Assembly (NCBI GenBank): GCA_963824105.1
Contig: CAWGNN010000008.1
Span: forward strand, 1-64,000
Direction of reading: 5' to 3'
Source: CAWDVB01 sp963824105
Lineage (GTDB): Bacteria; Actinomycetota; Actinomycetes; Propionibacteriales; Nocardioidaceae
DNA length: 64,000 nt
The position numbers and the translations under genes were made by a program. Shown here in pieces: positions 44,556-52,661 of the stretch (the first letter of the stretch is position 1; every line of letters begins with the position of its first letter). The notes under the pieces were generated by a model that did not search any database, was not told where the DNA came from, and worked only from the letters and a program-made list of their open reading frames with translations.

Positions 44556-45129
44556 ACGCGGCGGCCGCTGGGTCATCGCTGGCGCAGCGGCCGCAGCAGT
44601 CGCCGTTACACTGACAGCCCTCGTCCTGCTCCGCGTCAACCGGGTCCCCAACACAGCCCGACTCGTCCTGCCCGCCGGGACACACTGGGTAGGAGATAGC
44701 ATCCCCGTCGCCAAGCACCACATCTGGCTCCTCGGTGCCACCATCGTGTGCCTCGACAAACCCGGAACGGTCACCGTCACCGACGTCCAATCCTACGGAG
44801 GAAACGTCGACGTCACCGGATACGCCCTACGTCCCAACCCCGTCCTCACCGGAGGAACCATGCTCGGGGGGGACTCGGGGACGCTCACCGACCACCATCT
44901 CCAACCAGGGCCAGCGCCCGTCACCGCCGTATGCGACCCCACCACCGGAGCAGGCGACGAACTCATCGTCGAACTCCGCAACGACACCCAAACCACCATC
45001 AAAGCCCAGGGACTGACCGTGACGTACACCGCCGATGGACGGACCGACCAGCTACAGGTCCCCCACGGAATCGTGCTCTGCGTAGTCAAGAGCTCCGACC
45101 CCAGCTGCGCCTTTCTTCCCCACCCCTGA
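44497..45129 (+). CDS. Membrane-anchored protein of unknown function
   Basis: A 210-residue protein with a basic N terminus, one membrane helix (about 26-46, VIAGAAAAAVAVTLTALVLL) and an extracellular domain containing three cysteines (in TIVCLDKPG, TAVCDPTTG and IVLCVVK) plus one in the C-terminal PSCAFLPHP. It overlaps the preceding secreted-protein gene by 59 bases at the GTG at 44497 (AAGGG nearby); a GTG at 44539 would shorten this to 17 bases. The overlap and shared codon use indicate a two-gene unit. Confidence 0.65.
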   Translation: MATRPRAPQVRPKSVPRSTRRGGRWVIAGAAAAAVAVTLTALVLLRVNRVPNTARLVLPAGTHWVGDSIPVAKHHIWLLGATIVCLDKPGTVTVTDVQSYGGNVDVTGYALRPNPVLTGGTMLGGDSGTLTDHHLQPGPAPVTAVCDPTTGAGDELIVELRNDTQTTIKAQGLTVTYTADGRTDQLQVPHGIVLCVVKSSDPSCAFLPHP

Positions 45130-45473
45130 CCCAGCTTGCTGACAGGCCAGCCCCCATCCAGGACCCCGAGAACCACACCTGGTGCCCGCACGACACCCAC
45201 ACTCTCTCTTGAGCAGCCCGCCGCGGCCAAGGACCCGCAGCCTCCTCACGACCGAGTCCGGGAAGCCGGGTGGAGCGCCCCGGGTTTGATGCCGGGGTCC
45301 GGGCCGCAACATCAAGTCGACGATCACACTGAATGTTGCTATGACTTCGAGAGCTTCTGCCTTTGGCGCAACCCGCGGACAGAACGTGCAACTTCCCGGG
45401 ACAAACTGATGCAACTCGGCATTGCCTGCCGGGGGTCCCGCCGTACGATCCGCAGCCCAGGCGTCCTGGCCTG

Positions 45474-45507
45474 CGAAAAGTGTGATCAAGGACGCCGAAA
45501 AGTGTGA
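45474..45507 (+). repeat. 12-bp direct repeat pair, possible IS end
   Basis: CGAAAAGTGTGA occurs at 45474-45485 and 45496-45507, a period of 22 bases. Multiple spaced copies of a short sequence are typical of the ends of IS21-type elements, where they bind the transposase, but no transposase gene or matching opposite end is present in the window. Confidence 0.4.
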
Positions 45508-45568
45508 AGACTCTTCTCCGCTGGCGGCGAAGGCCCAGGTCACACCCTTGTGTAACCACACCGCCATC

Positions 45569-45612
45569 CAGCACAGCAGCCCGGGGCCGTGAGGCCCCCG
45601 GCTGCTGTGCTG
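45569..45612 (-). terminator. Long hairpin, probable terminator
   Basis: CAGCACAGCAGCCCGGGGCC pairs with the complementary 20 bases over 19 of 20 positions, with loop GTGA. It could end transcription in either direction; a possible minus-strand small gene (45761 leftward) ends beside it. Confidence 0.6.
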
Positions 45613-45841
45613 TGATCAGCCCGGGGAGAGGGTAGGTACCGGTACTCCACCCAGATGCCCTTGGTGTCCCTGCTGGTGACGAGAATGGCTGCCGGGGCCG
45701 TGTCGCGGAACGCGATGAGGACCGCGAGGGCCGCGGCGACATTGGGGTAGTTGGGCGTCATCGAAGCCCCGTCCAGAGCGCCGTTCCGGGAACATCGGCC
45801 CGCGGGTCGAACCCGAGGACCAGCACTACCGTCCGAACTAG

Positions 45842-45861
45842 GTGCCGACTACCGTCGGCAC
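45842..45861 (+). promoter_or_regulatory. Perfect inverted repeat upstream of thiolase 1
   Basis: GTGCCGAC-TACC-GTCGGCAC is a perfect 8-4-8 dyad 67 bases before the thiolase start, in the right position for an operator. It is GC-rich and unlike the AT-rich boxes found elsewhere in the island. Confidence 0.4.
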
Positions 45862-45928
45862 GTCGGTTGAGAGCCTCTACGGGATCCGGCATGAGACGGT
45901 CACCCTTCACGAACGGAAGTTGGAGCAC

Positions 45929-47107
45929 ATGACTCACGAGCGGATCCTGATCATTGATGGCGCCCGGACGCCAATCGGCACTTTCGGGGGCGCCTTCAAG
46001 GACGTGGAGGCGCACAAGCTGGGGGGTGTGGCGGGCAGAGCGGCGATCGACCGTTCCGCGGTCGCCGGCACGGACATCGGTGAAGTGGTGATGGGGTGCA
46101 TTGGTCAGGTCGGGCCAGATGCCTACAACGCCCGCCGAGTCGCTCTGGAGGCCGGTCTCAGCAAACACACGCCGGCGTACACGGTGAATCGACTCTGCGG
46201 ATCGGGCCTTCAGGCCGTGTGGTCGGCTGCGGCGCAGATGCGCTGGGGTGGGCTGGACTTCGCACTTGCCGGCGGCGACGAGAACATGAGTCGGATGCCG
46301 TTCTACGACTTTGGCGCCCGATCCGGCTACAAGCTCGGTGATCGGACGCTCTACGACGGGACAGTCATGATCCTGACGGACCCGTTCCACAACGTGCACA
46401 TGGGCGTTACTGCCGAGAACGTCGCCCGCAAGTACGGAGTGTCGAGGCAGGAGCAGGACGAGTTTGCCGTCGAGTCGCAGCGGCGCGCTGCAACAGCAGA
46501 GGCGAGGCTCGCGTTCGACGAGGAGATCGTTCCAGTAGAGGTGGGCGGACGGAACGCCCACGTCGTGACGGAGGATCAGCACCCGAAGCCGGGAACCACG
46601 CTTGAGGCGCTGTCCCGTCTGCGTCCCGCATTCGTTGGAGAAGGGTCCGTCACGGCGGGCAACTCATCGGGGATCAACGACGGCGCGGCCGCGCTGGTCC
46701 TGGCTCGGGAGTCGGTTGCGGCAGAGCGGGGTCTGTCAGGTCTGGTGAGCCTCGAGGCGGTCGCAACTGCGGCCATGGAACCGGACTTGATGGGTTATGC
46801 GCCGGTGTTGGCGCTGGAGAAGCTCTTCGCGATGACAGGCACTGGGCCCGCCGACATCGACACCATAGAACTCAATGAGGCGTTCGCCTCCCAGGCAGTG
46901 GCCGTGATCCGTGACGCCGATCTTGACCCGGAGAAGGTGAACCCCTACGGCGGCGCGATCGCATTGGGGCACCCTGTCGGTGCGACCGGGGCCATCCTCA
47001 CTCTGAGGGTCGCCAAGGACCTCGTTCGCAGGGACTTGGAGCTCGGCATCGTCACGATGTGCATCGGTGGCGGTCAAGCCCTCGCGGCGCTGTTTCGGCG
47101 GGCCTGA
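45929..47107 (+). CDS. Thiolase-family acetyl-CoA acyltransferase 1
   Basis: A 392-residue thiolase. The nucleophilic cysteine is Cys90 in NRLCGSGLQA; the second catalytic set is ALGHPVGATGA (about 348-358) and MCIGGGQA (about 378). It would release acetyl-CoA or propionyl-CoA from a 3-ketoacyl-CoA. I start at the ATG at 45929 (GGAG close upstream) rather than an in-frame start at 45842, which lies inside the inverted repeat. First gene of the large CoA-dependent island. Confidence 0.92.
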   Translation: MTHERILIIDGARTPIGTFGGAFKDVEAHKLGGVAGRAAIDRSAVAGTDIGEVVMGCIGQVGPDAYNARRVALEAGLSKHTPAYTVNRLCGSGLQAVWSAAAQMRWGGLDFALAGGDENMSRMPFYDFGARSGYKLGDRTLYDGTVMILTDPFHNVHMGVTAENVARKYGVSRQEQDEFAVESQRRAATAEARLAFDEEIVPVEVGGRNAHVVTEDQHPKPGTTLEALSRLRPAFVGEGSVTAGNSSGINDGAAALVLARESVAAERGLSGLVSLEAVATAAMEPDLMGYAPVLALEKLFAMTGTGPADIDTIELNEAFASQAVAVIRDADLDPEKVNPYGGAIALGHPVGATGAILTLRVAKDLVRRDLELGIVTMCIGGGQALAALFRRA

Positions 47108-47227
47108 CGCTCCGGCACGGGCGCCCAGGGTTTCTCGACCAGCTCGGCGTGCGGGCGCTGCAACTCGAGAATGCACTCCCTCCGGCGCCGGAAACTGGGA
47201 CGCGCGTCGCCGACGCGACGGCTATCT

Positions 47228-47243
47228 CTAATATCTATTATCC
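47228..47243 (-). promoter_or_regulatory. AT-rich box upstream of the first duplicated-domain gene
   Basis: On the minus strand this reads GGATAATAGATATTAG. It shares GGATAAT and the ATA-TA spacing with the box at 59623-59640, and lies 28 bases before the start at 47271. It is a likely regulator-binding site of the island. Confidence 0.45.
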
Positions 47244-47270
47244 TTGATTTGCCACGAGGAGGTCACGTGC

Positions 47271-48110
47271 ATGCAGGGACAGCAGACGGAGATGGATCAC
47301 GTCGGTAGCCGACGCGTGATGGCCATGGGGTCGGCGTACGACGTCGTCGCCGCCAACCGCGACCGGGATGTCGTGGTGAACGCGTCCTACTCCGGGGTGC
47401 TTCCGGCCCGGTTCATCGCCGAGCACCGCCCGCATGCCTCCATCGGCGTCGACTGCGGCGTGGGTCCTGCTGGTGCGGCCATCGCAGGGCTCTGGTACCT
47501 CGAGGCGCTGGGCATTCCCGCGGCCGCGGCGGACGTCTCCACCGTCCTGCTCGGCAACGGGGTGGACCTGTACGAGGCAGGGGTGCTCTCGTACGTGAAC
47601 CAGCCGGCGGCCTACTGCGGTGTGACACCTGGGATGACGGTCAAGCAGGCTTCCTCGCTCCTCTTGCGCACGGATCCGGCGGCACAGCCCGCCCAGGAGA
47701 TCCAGCACCGAACGGTGGTGGTCGACGAAGCGGAGTACGGGCAGATCGTGTGCCTCGACTCGATCGCCTTCGCCCAGCCCCAGGACCGCGGCCAGGCCGT
47801 CCTGGTGACGGCCGGCCACACGGGCATTACTGCCGTCCCCTACTTGCTGGAAGCCTTCCCGCGTGGCTTCGTCTGCTCGGACGGCGGCGGTGGTCGAGAC
47901 GGCTCCGGCACAGCTGCGCTCGACATCGTGGCGGCCGAGGGGCTCGCGGGTGCGACCGTCGACGCGCGAACCGCCCGAATGGGGGACGGGCTCAGCACCT
48001 GGCAGGACGGCGTCATCAGCGCTCGCAACGACCCGGCAGCGCGCTGCGGTGTTGAGGTCGGGATGACGTGCAAGGCAGCAGCCCGACGACTTCTGCTCGG
48101 ACACGTGTAG
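47271..48110 (+). CDS. Unknown-family protein with internal tandem duplication, paralogue 1
   Basis: A 279-residue protein of a family I cannot name. Residues 34-132 and 177-276 align with each other: NASYSG with TAGHTG, GVDCGVGPAGAAIAGL with CSDGGGGRDGSGTAAL, LLGNGVDLYEAGVLSYVN with RMGDGLSTWQDGVISARN, and CGVTPGMTVKQA with CGVEVGMTCKAA. No signal peptide or membrane helix. The glycine/aspartate-rich turns suggest an enzyme with two related half-sites. GAGGAGG precedes the ATG at 47271. A paralogue is at 62737. It is followed 15 bases later by an enoyl-CoA hydratase. Confidence 0.85.
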   Translation: MQGQQTEMDHVGSRRVMAMGSAYDVVAANRDRDVVVNASYSGVLPARFIAEHRPHASIGVDCGVGPAGAAIAGLWYLEALGIPAAAADVSTVLLGNGVDLYEAGVLSYVNQPAAYCGVTPGMTVKQASSLLLRTDPAAQPAQEIQHRTVVVDEAEYGQIVCLDSIAFAQPQDRGQAVLVTAGHTGITAVPYLLEAFPRGFVCSDGGGGRDGSGTAALDIVAAEGLAGATVDARTARMGDGLSTWQDGVISARNDPAARCGVEVGMTCKAAARRLLLGHV

Positions 48111-48125
48111 AGAAGGGAAGCCCCG

Positions 48126-48908
48126 ATGACCAACGAACCCGCCATCGTCACCGAACGCCGAGAAGATGCCATCTGGATCCGGATCAACCGGCCGGAGCGC
48201 AAGAACAGCTACGACATCGAGATGGCGGCTGCAATGTCCGACGCACTCCGGGAAGCGTCGAAGTCGGATGCCACGGCGATCGTTATCACCGGCTCGGGCG
48301 ATTCCTTCTGCGCTGGCGGGTTCCTCGGCGCGCTCAGCAACCCGCGCCCGATCGAGCTGCGCACCCTGTTCCACGCGTCGCTCGAGCTCTTCGACCTGAT
48401 CCGCTCTGCACCCCAGCCGGTGATCGCGGCCATCAACGGAGTCGCGGCCGGCGGCGGCAACGAGCTGGTGGTCGCCTGCGACCTGGCTATCGCCGTGGAG
48501 TCGGCACGTTTCGGTCAGACCGGTGTGCGGATCGGTAGTGCTCCCGTTCTCGGTGCGACCAACCTGCTGGCCGTCACAATCGGCGAGAAGCGAGCCAAGG
48601 AGGTCTCCTTCCTGTGTCGGACCTACTCCGCCCGCGAAGTGCTGGAGATGGGCTGGATCAACGAGGTGGTGGCCGACGACGGTCTCGACGCGGCGATCGC
48701 TTCAATGGTTGCGGAATTGCGAGTGATGAGTCCCCGCTACCTCGAGATCGCCAAGATCTCCTCGAACGTGTGGTGGAACGCCTGCCGCGACAACTACGTG
48801 ACCTCCCTCGGGATGCTGGTCCAGGCGATCGGCTCAGCGGACCAGGTCGAAGGAGCAAATGCATTCATGGAGAAGCGACGGCCCGAGTTCCCGCGCAGGG
48901 GCCAGTGA
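48126..48908 (+). CDS. Enoyl-CoA hydratase/isomerase family protein 1
   Basis: A 260-residue crotonase-family protein. The oxyanion segments are SFCAGGFLGAL (about 60-70) and NGVAAGGGNELVVACD (about 105-120). The motif sequence CAGGFLG lacks the usual aspartate after GG, seen also in some feruloyl-CoA and ketoacyl hydrolase relatives, so the reaction may not be simple hydration. AGAAGGG precedes the ATG. Overlaps the ligase gene by GTGA. Confidence 0.88.
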   Translation: MTNEPAIVTERREDAIWIRINRPERKNSYDIEMAAAMSDALREASKSDATAIVITGSGDSFCAGGFLGALSNPRPIELRTLFHASLELFDLIRSAPQPVIAAINGVAAGGGNELVVACDLAIAVESARFGQTGVRIGSAPVLGATNLLAVTIGEKRAKEVSFLCRTYSAREVLEMGWINEVVADDGLDAAIASMVAELRVMSPRYLEIAKISSNVWWNACRDNYVTSLGMLVQAIGSADQVEGANAFMEKRRPEFPRRGQ

Positions 48909-50557
48909 TCAACGTGCTCACCTACACGTTCGAGCCGAGCGTCACCGACCGGGAGGAATGGACCGTCGGAGCGGCCCTTCGTAGACAGGCGGCGCTCAGA
49001 CCCGACGCGGTCTACCTCGACGCGGCCGACTCGGGCGAAACCTGGACGTACGCAGAGACTCAAGAGGTAGCTACGCGGATCGCGTCCGGTCTCCTGGCAG
49101 CGGGTCACGCTCCCGGCGACCGGTTGGTCATTCTGATGCCGAACAACGCGGAGTACATCCTTGCCTGGCTCGGTTCTTCGCTGGCCGGTCTCGCCCAGGT
49201 CCCGATCAACACCGCCTACCGCGGGACCTTCTTTGAGCACCAGGTCCGAACCGTGGCACCGACCGGCGCCGTGGTCACGCCCGAGCTCGCGGATCGGCTC
49301 ATCGAGTCACGTGACGCATGCCAGACGATCCGCCACGTCCACGTCGTCTCCCCCGACGAGAAGGCCTCCGCTGAGGCGATCGACCGACTGACCCGGGTTG
49401 GCTACGTGTGTCACCGGTTCGCCGATCTGATGGGTGCAGAGACTGCGGAGCTGCCCGTCGTGAGGCCCGAAGATCTCGGCGCGGTGTTCTTCACCTCCGG
49501 CACCACCGGACTCTCCAAGGGTGTGGCGATGTCCCACTCGCAGTTGCACTTCTTCGCGGAGGAGGGGGCCGCGCTGGTCCAGCTCACGCCCGCGGACGTC
49601 TACATGTCGGTCGGTCCGTTGTTCCACGGCAACGCCCAGTTCCTCACCGCCTACCCCTCCCTGATCTGCGGTGCACGCTACGTGTTGCGCGAGCGTTTCA
49701 GCGCCAGCCGCTGGACGTCGTGGCTGCGAGATAGTGGTGTGACAGTCACGAACCTGGTCGGCGTCATGTCCGACTTCTTGTGGAAGCAGCCACCCCGCGC
49801 GGACGACGCCGAGCACCGGCTGCGATGTGTCTGGGCGGTGCCCAACCCGCCGTCGGCCGACGCCTTCCGCCGCCGATTCGGCGTCGACGTCTTGGTCGAG
49901 AATTTTGGCCAGACAGAGATCAGCATGCCCATCCTCACCCCCTATGGGGAGCCGCGCCCGTCAGGAGCGGCGGGACTGCTCGTCGATGAATGGTTCGAGG
50001 CACGCCTCGTCGACCCGGGCTCGGGGGACGACGTGGCCGTCGGGGAGGTGGGAGAGCTCGTCGTGCGGGCCAAGCATCCGGGCATCCTCTGCGACGGCTA
50101 CTTCGCGATGCCCGAAAGGACCGCGGAGGTCATGCGGAACGGATGGTTCAGCACGGGCGACGGGTTGCGTCGCGATGCTGACGGTTGGTACTTCTTCGCT
50201 GATCGGCTGAAGGACGCGATCCGACGCCGCGGGGAGAACATCAGTTCGTTCGAAGTGGAGCAGGCAATCCTGTCCTCGCCCGAGGTCGTGGAGTGCGCCG
50301 TGATCGGGGTGCCTGCCGGCGGGGCCAATGAGGACGAGGTGATGGCCCACGTCGTGCGCCGTCCACACTCGGCCCTCGACGTGCGCGCTTTGTGGGCGCA
50401 TTGCGAGGAAAGCATGCCGGCGTTCGCCGTCCCGCGCTTCGTCCGCTTTGTCGACGAGCTGCCCAAGACAGCGTCGGGCAAGGTCCGGAAGGTAGAGCTG
50501 CGGGCGGAGGGCGTGAATAGGGCGCACGACCGAGAGAATTCCGGCGGCAGATCGTGA
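48905..50557 (+). CDS. AMP-forming acyl-CoA synthetase of the island
   Basis: A 550-residue ANL ligase resembling CaiC-type (crotonobetaine/carnitine) ligases: P-loop FTSGTTGLSKG (about 196), FGQTEISMP, GWFSTGDGLRRD (about 415), the hinge DRLKDAIRRRGENISS and catalytic lysine in TASGKVRK. It would bring the island's unknown acid into the CoA pathway. GTG start overlapping the hydratase stop; an in-frame open stretch far upstream is out-of-frame hydratase DNA and was not included. Confidence 0.92.
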   Translation: MINVLTYTFEPSVTDREEWTVGAALRRQAALRPDAVYLDAADSGETWTYAETQEVATRIASGLLAAGHAPGDRLVILMPNNAEYILAWLGSSLAGLAQVPINTAYRGTFFEHQVRTVAPTGAVVTPELADRLIESRDACQTIRHVHVVSPDEKASAEAIDRLTRVGYVCHRFADLMGAETAELPVVRPEDLGAVFFTSGTTGLSKGVAMSHSQLHFFAEEGAALVQLTPADVYMSVGPLFHGNAQFLTAYPSLICGARYVLRERFSASRWTSWLRDSGVTVTNLVGVMSDFLWKQPPRADDAEHRLRCVWAVPNPPSADAFRRRFGVDVLVENFGQTEISMPILTPYGEPRPSGAAGLLVDEWFEARLVDPGSGDDVAVGEVGELVVRAKHPGILCDGYFAMPERTAEVMRNGWFSTGDGLRRDADGWYFFADRLKDAIRRRGENISSFEVEQAILSSPEVVECAVIGVPAGGANEDEVMAHVVRRPHSALDVRALWAHCEESMPAFAVPRFVRFVDELPKTASGKVRKVELRAEGVNRAHDRENSGGRS

Positions 50558-51012
50558 ACGGAACAGAGAGTAGGGACACCGTGCAACCACCCGACCCGGC
50601 CGAAGTGCTGGCCATTCAGGACCTCGCCTACCGCTATGCCGCCGCCAACGACGAGCGTGATGTGAAGGCGATTGCTGAATGCTTCACGGCCACCGGCTCG
50701 TTCGGGCTCCAGATCCGGGGCCTGGACCCCGTCGGACCGTTCGACCATGCGACCACGCCCGACCTGCGGACGTTCATGGGGGAAACCCTGGGGCAGCAGA
50801 CGGACCAGCGCCGACACGTCGTGACGAACCTCCGGATCCGACGGCAGTCTGCACACAGCTACTCGGTCACCAGCTACTTCAGCCTGATGGTCACCGACCA
50901 AGGGGTGACGAGGGTGCTCACGACCGGGGTCTACAGCGACACCGTGGTACGTGCCGCCGAGGGGGGTTGGCTCTTCTCCGAGAAGTGGCTCGACCTCGAC
51001 GGCCAGCCCTGA
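50554..51012 (+). CDS. SnoaL-like (NTF2-fold) protein 1
   Basis: A 152-residue protein with the SnoaL_4-type pattern: IQDLAYRYAAANDERD near the N terminus, a mid-region HVVTNLRI strand and a C-terminal VYSDTVVRAAEGGWLFSEKWLDLDG. The fold serves as isomerase, hydratase or cyclase in many pathways. It overlaps the ligase by GTGA. A second SnoaL-like gene lies at 62297, also beside a duplicated-domain gene. Confidence 0.85.
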   Translation: MNGTESRDTVQPPDPAEVLAIQDLAYRYAAANDERDVKAIAECFTATGSFGLQIRGLDPVGPFDHATTPDLRTFMGETLGQQTDQRRHVVTNLRIRRQSAHSYSVTSYFSLMVTDQGVTRVLTTGVYSDTVVRAAEGGWLFSEKWLDLDGQP

Positions 51013-51027
51013 TCGCTGTCGGTGGCG

Positions 51028-51738
51028 TCAGGACGCCTCGGCGAGCTCCGGCAAGGCGATTCCCTCGGCTGCGAGGGCACTGCGACCCCTGCGCTTGATC
51101 AGCTCCCACGTCTGGTCGAGATAGCCAACGCTGGTGACCAGGTCACGCATCTCCGCGACCATCTCTTCGGGCATCTCCTGGGCGTCGGTGGGGCTCAGGG
51201 TGACATCGAGTCGTGCGGCGTACTCGAGGGTCTGCTGGAGTGCGGCGGCTTGGCCGATAGTCGATGCCACAGTGATCGCGCCGTGCCAGGGAATCAGGAT
51301 GGTGGACTTGTCGCCGATCGCTGGGGCAATCGCCTCCAGGGTGTCGTCCGGGCTCATGGCGCAGTCGTCCTTGAAGAACGTGCTCAGGTTGTGCCACATC
51401 TTGGGCGGGCGGCCGAAGGCGGTCTGGGCAGTGATCCAGTGCCCGTGCGTGTGCACGATTGCTTTGACGTCGGGCCGCAGCTCGTAGATGCCACTGTGGA
51501 AAGTCAGGCCAACGCTGACCCCTCGGTCGCCCCCGGACAGAACGGTGCCGTCCATGGCCACCTTCACGACGTCATCAGGCGTCACCTCGGCGAGCGTCCG
51601 GTCGAAGGCGTTGCAGAAGTAGGCCTGCTCACCCGGCACGCGGATGCTGACATGCCCTCCGATCAGGTCTCCCATGCCGAAGGACGCGAGCCCCCTGGCG
51701 GCAAGGGTGACGTCGTTGCGAATGGACTGCTCTTTCAT
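51028..51738 (-). CDS. Class II aldolase/adducin family protein
   Basis: A 236-residue zinc-dependent aldolase-fold protein. Metal ligands are in VHTHGHW (near 113-119) and IPWHGAI (near 168), and the acidic region near residue 90 supplies the catalytic base. Such enzymes cleave or decarboxylate hydroxy-keto compounds. The start at 51738 is preceded by GGAG; ATGs farther upstream (51750, 51798) are less likely because an AT-rich operator candidate lies there. It converges with the SnoaL gene and diverges from the GntR regulator. Confidence 0.88.
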   Translation of the reverse strand: MKEQSIRNDVTLAARGLASFGMGDLIGGHVSIRVPGEQAYFCNAFDRTLAEVTPDDVVKVAMDGTVLSGGDRGVSVGLTFHSGIYELRPDVKAIVHTHGHWITAQTAFGRPPKMWHNLSTFFKDDCAMSPDDTLEAIAPAIGDKSTILIPWHGAITVASTIGQAAALQQTLEYAARLDVTLSPTDAQEMPEEMVAEMRDLVTSVGYLDQTWELIKRRGRSALAAEGIALPELAEAS

Positions 51739-51757
51739 GCGGGACTCCATCGCTCGA

Positions 51758-51773
51758 GTATGATGACTATCAT
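51758..51773. promoter_or_regulatory. AT-rich palindrome between aldolase and GntR genes
   Basis: GTATGATGACTATCAT contains ATGAT and ATCAT around GACT, 20 bases before the aldolase start. It resembles the operators of FCD-type GntR regulators in being a short AT-rich dyad, and shares GATA/TATC elements with the other boxes of this island. Confidence 0.45.
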
Positions 51774-51872
51774 GCGCATAAATGGGCTGGAGCGTCAAGG
51801 ATGATGAATTCGGCGACCAAGACCCGATGCTCTGTCTCGTGCTGAGTTGGCCCGGTCATTTAGGATAACGAT

Positions 51873-52661
51873 ATGGATGGAAGCGCCCCTGACCCTCAAG
51901 CGCTCGACCCGCTCGGGATGCGCGCCCGGCCGCTGAGGCGCAGCAAGACGGCGGTGGTTGTAGCCCAGAAGCTGGTCGAGGAGATCTCCTCCAACGGCTA
52001 CGAGCCGGGCACCAAGCTTCCGCCGGAGCGTGAGATGCTCCAGCGCTACTCCGTGGGACGGGGCACCTTGCGGGAATCGCTCCGGTTCCTCGAGATGAAC
52101 GGCGTGATCACCGTCAAGCCCGGGCCCGGCGGAGGACCGACGCTGGCGACGCCCGACGCCCATGACCTCGCGAGCACGCTGGGACTGTTCCTAGAGCTAC
52201 AGCACACGTCGTTCGCTTCCATCCTCGAGGTCCGGGAGGCTCTCGAACCGGCGATCGCCGCCATGGCAGCGGTACGGCAGGACGAGTCGATCATCGCTGC
52301 AGTCGGACGCTCAGTGGAGCAGATGGTCGAGCACATTACGGACCTGGATCTCTTCCTCCGCGAGAACGAGCGATTTCACCTCCTCGTTGCCGCCGCGGCG
52401 GGGAATCCGGTCTTCACGCTCCTGGTGGGATCGCTGGACGCCATCTCGGACGGCGCAAAGTTCGGAATCAGCTTCCCGATCAGTCGTCGTGAGGCAGTGG
52501 CGGCCGCGCACCAGGAGATCTACCTGGCACTCAAGAGTGGTGACCCGGAGGAGTCGGCCAACGTGATGGCATCGCACGTCCGCGCCTTCCGTCGCTACGC
52601 CGCGAAGAACCACCCCGAGGCGATGTCCAGCCTCGTGCGCTGGAGCGACGTCGCTCCCTAG
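51873..52661 (+). CDS. FadR/GntR-family (FCD domain) regulator of the island
   Basis: A 262-residue regulator. The N-terminal winged helix (about 28-95) has the GntR signature LPPERE(M)LQRYSVGRGTLRES; the C-terminal FCD ligand domain (about 105-235) has REALEPAIAAMA and an NERFHLLVAAAAGNPV metal-site histidine region. AGGA precedes the ATG in a GGATAACGATAT stretch that resembles the other AT-rich boxes, so it may control itself. It is the only regulator in the island and the obvious candidate to bind those boxes. Confidence 0.92.
   Translation: MDGSAPDPQALDPLGMRARPLRRSKTAVVVAQKLVEEISSNGYEPGTKLPPEREMLQRYSVGRGTLRESLRFLEMNGVITVKPGPGGGPTLATPDAHDLASTLGLFLELQHTSFASILEVREALEPAIAAMAAVRQDESIIAAVGRSVEQMVEHITDLDLFLRENERFHLLVAAAAGNPVFTLLVGSLDAISDGAKFGISFPISRREAVAAAHQEIYLALKSGDPEESANVMASHVRAFRRYAAKNHPEAMSSLVRWSDVAP

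Larger units (their letters stand above)
45130..45928. other. Intergenic accessory stretch with repeats and a terminator
   Basis: About 800 bases without a confident gene. It holds a direct-repeat pair (45474-45507), a long hairpin (45569-45612) and an inverted repeat upstream of the thiolase (45842-45861). A minus-strand reading frame from 45761 begins MTPNYPNVAAALAVLIAFRD and could be a small gene that ends, after a one-base frame change, beside the hairpin; as sequenced it runs on to 45540 with unlikely residues. Confidence 0.45.

Noticed and set aside
51863..51874. GGATAACGATAT as an independent operator for the GntR gene
   Set aside because: It overlaps the AGGA ribosome-binding site and the start codon, so part of the similarity to the other boxes may be coincidental; kept only as supporting evidence.
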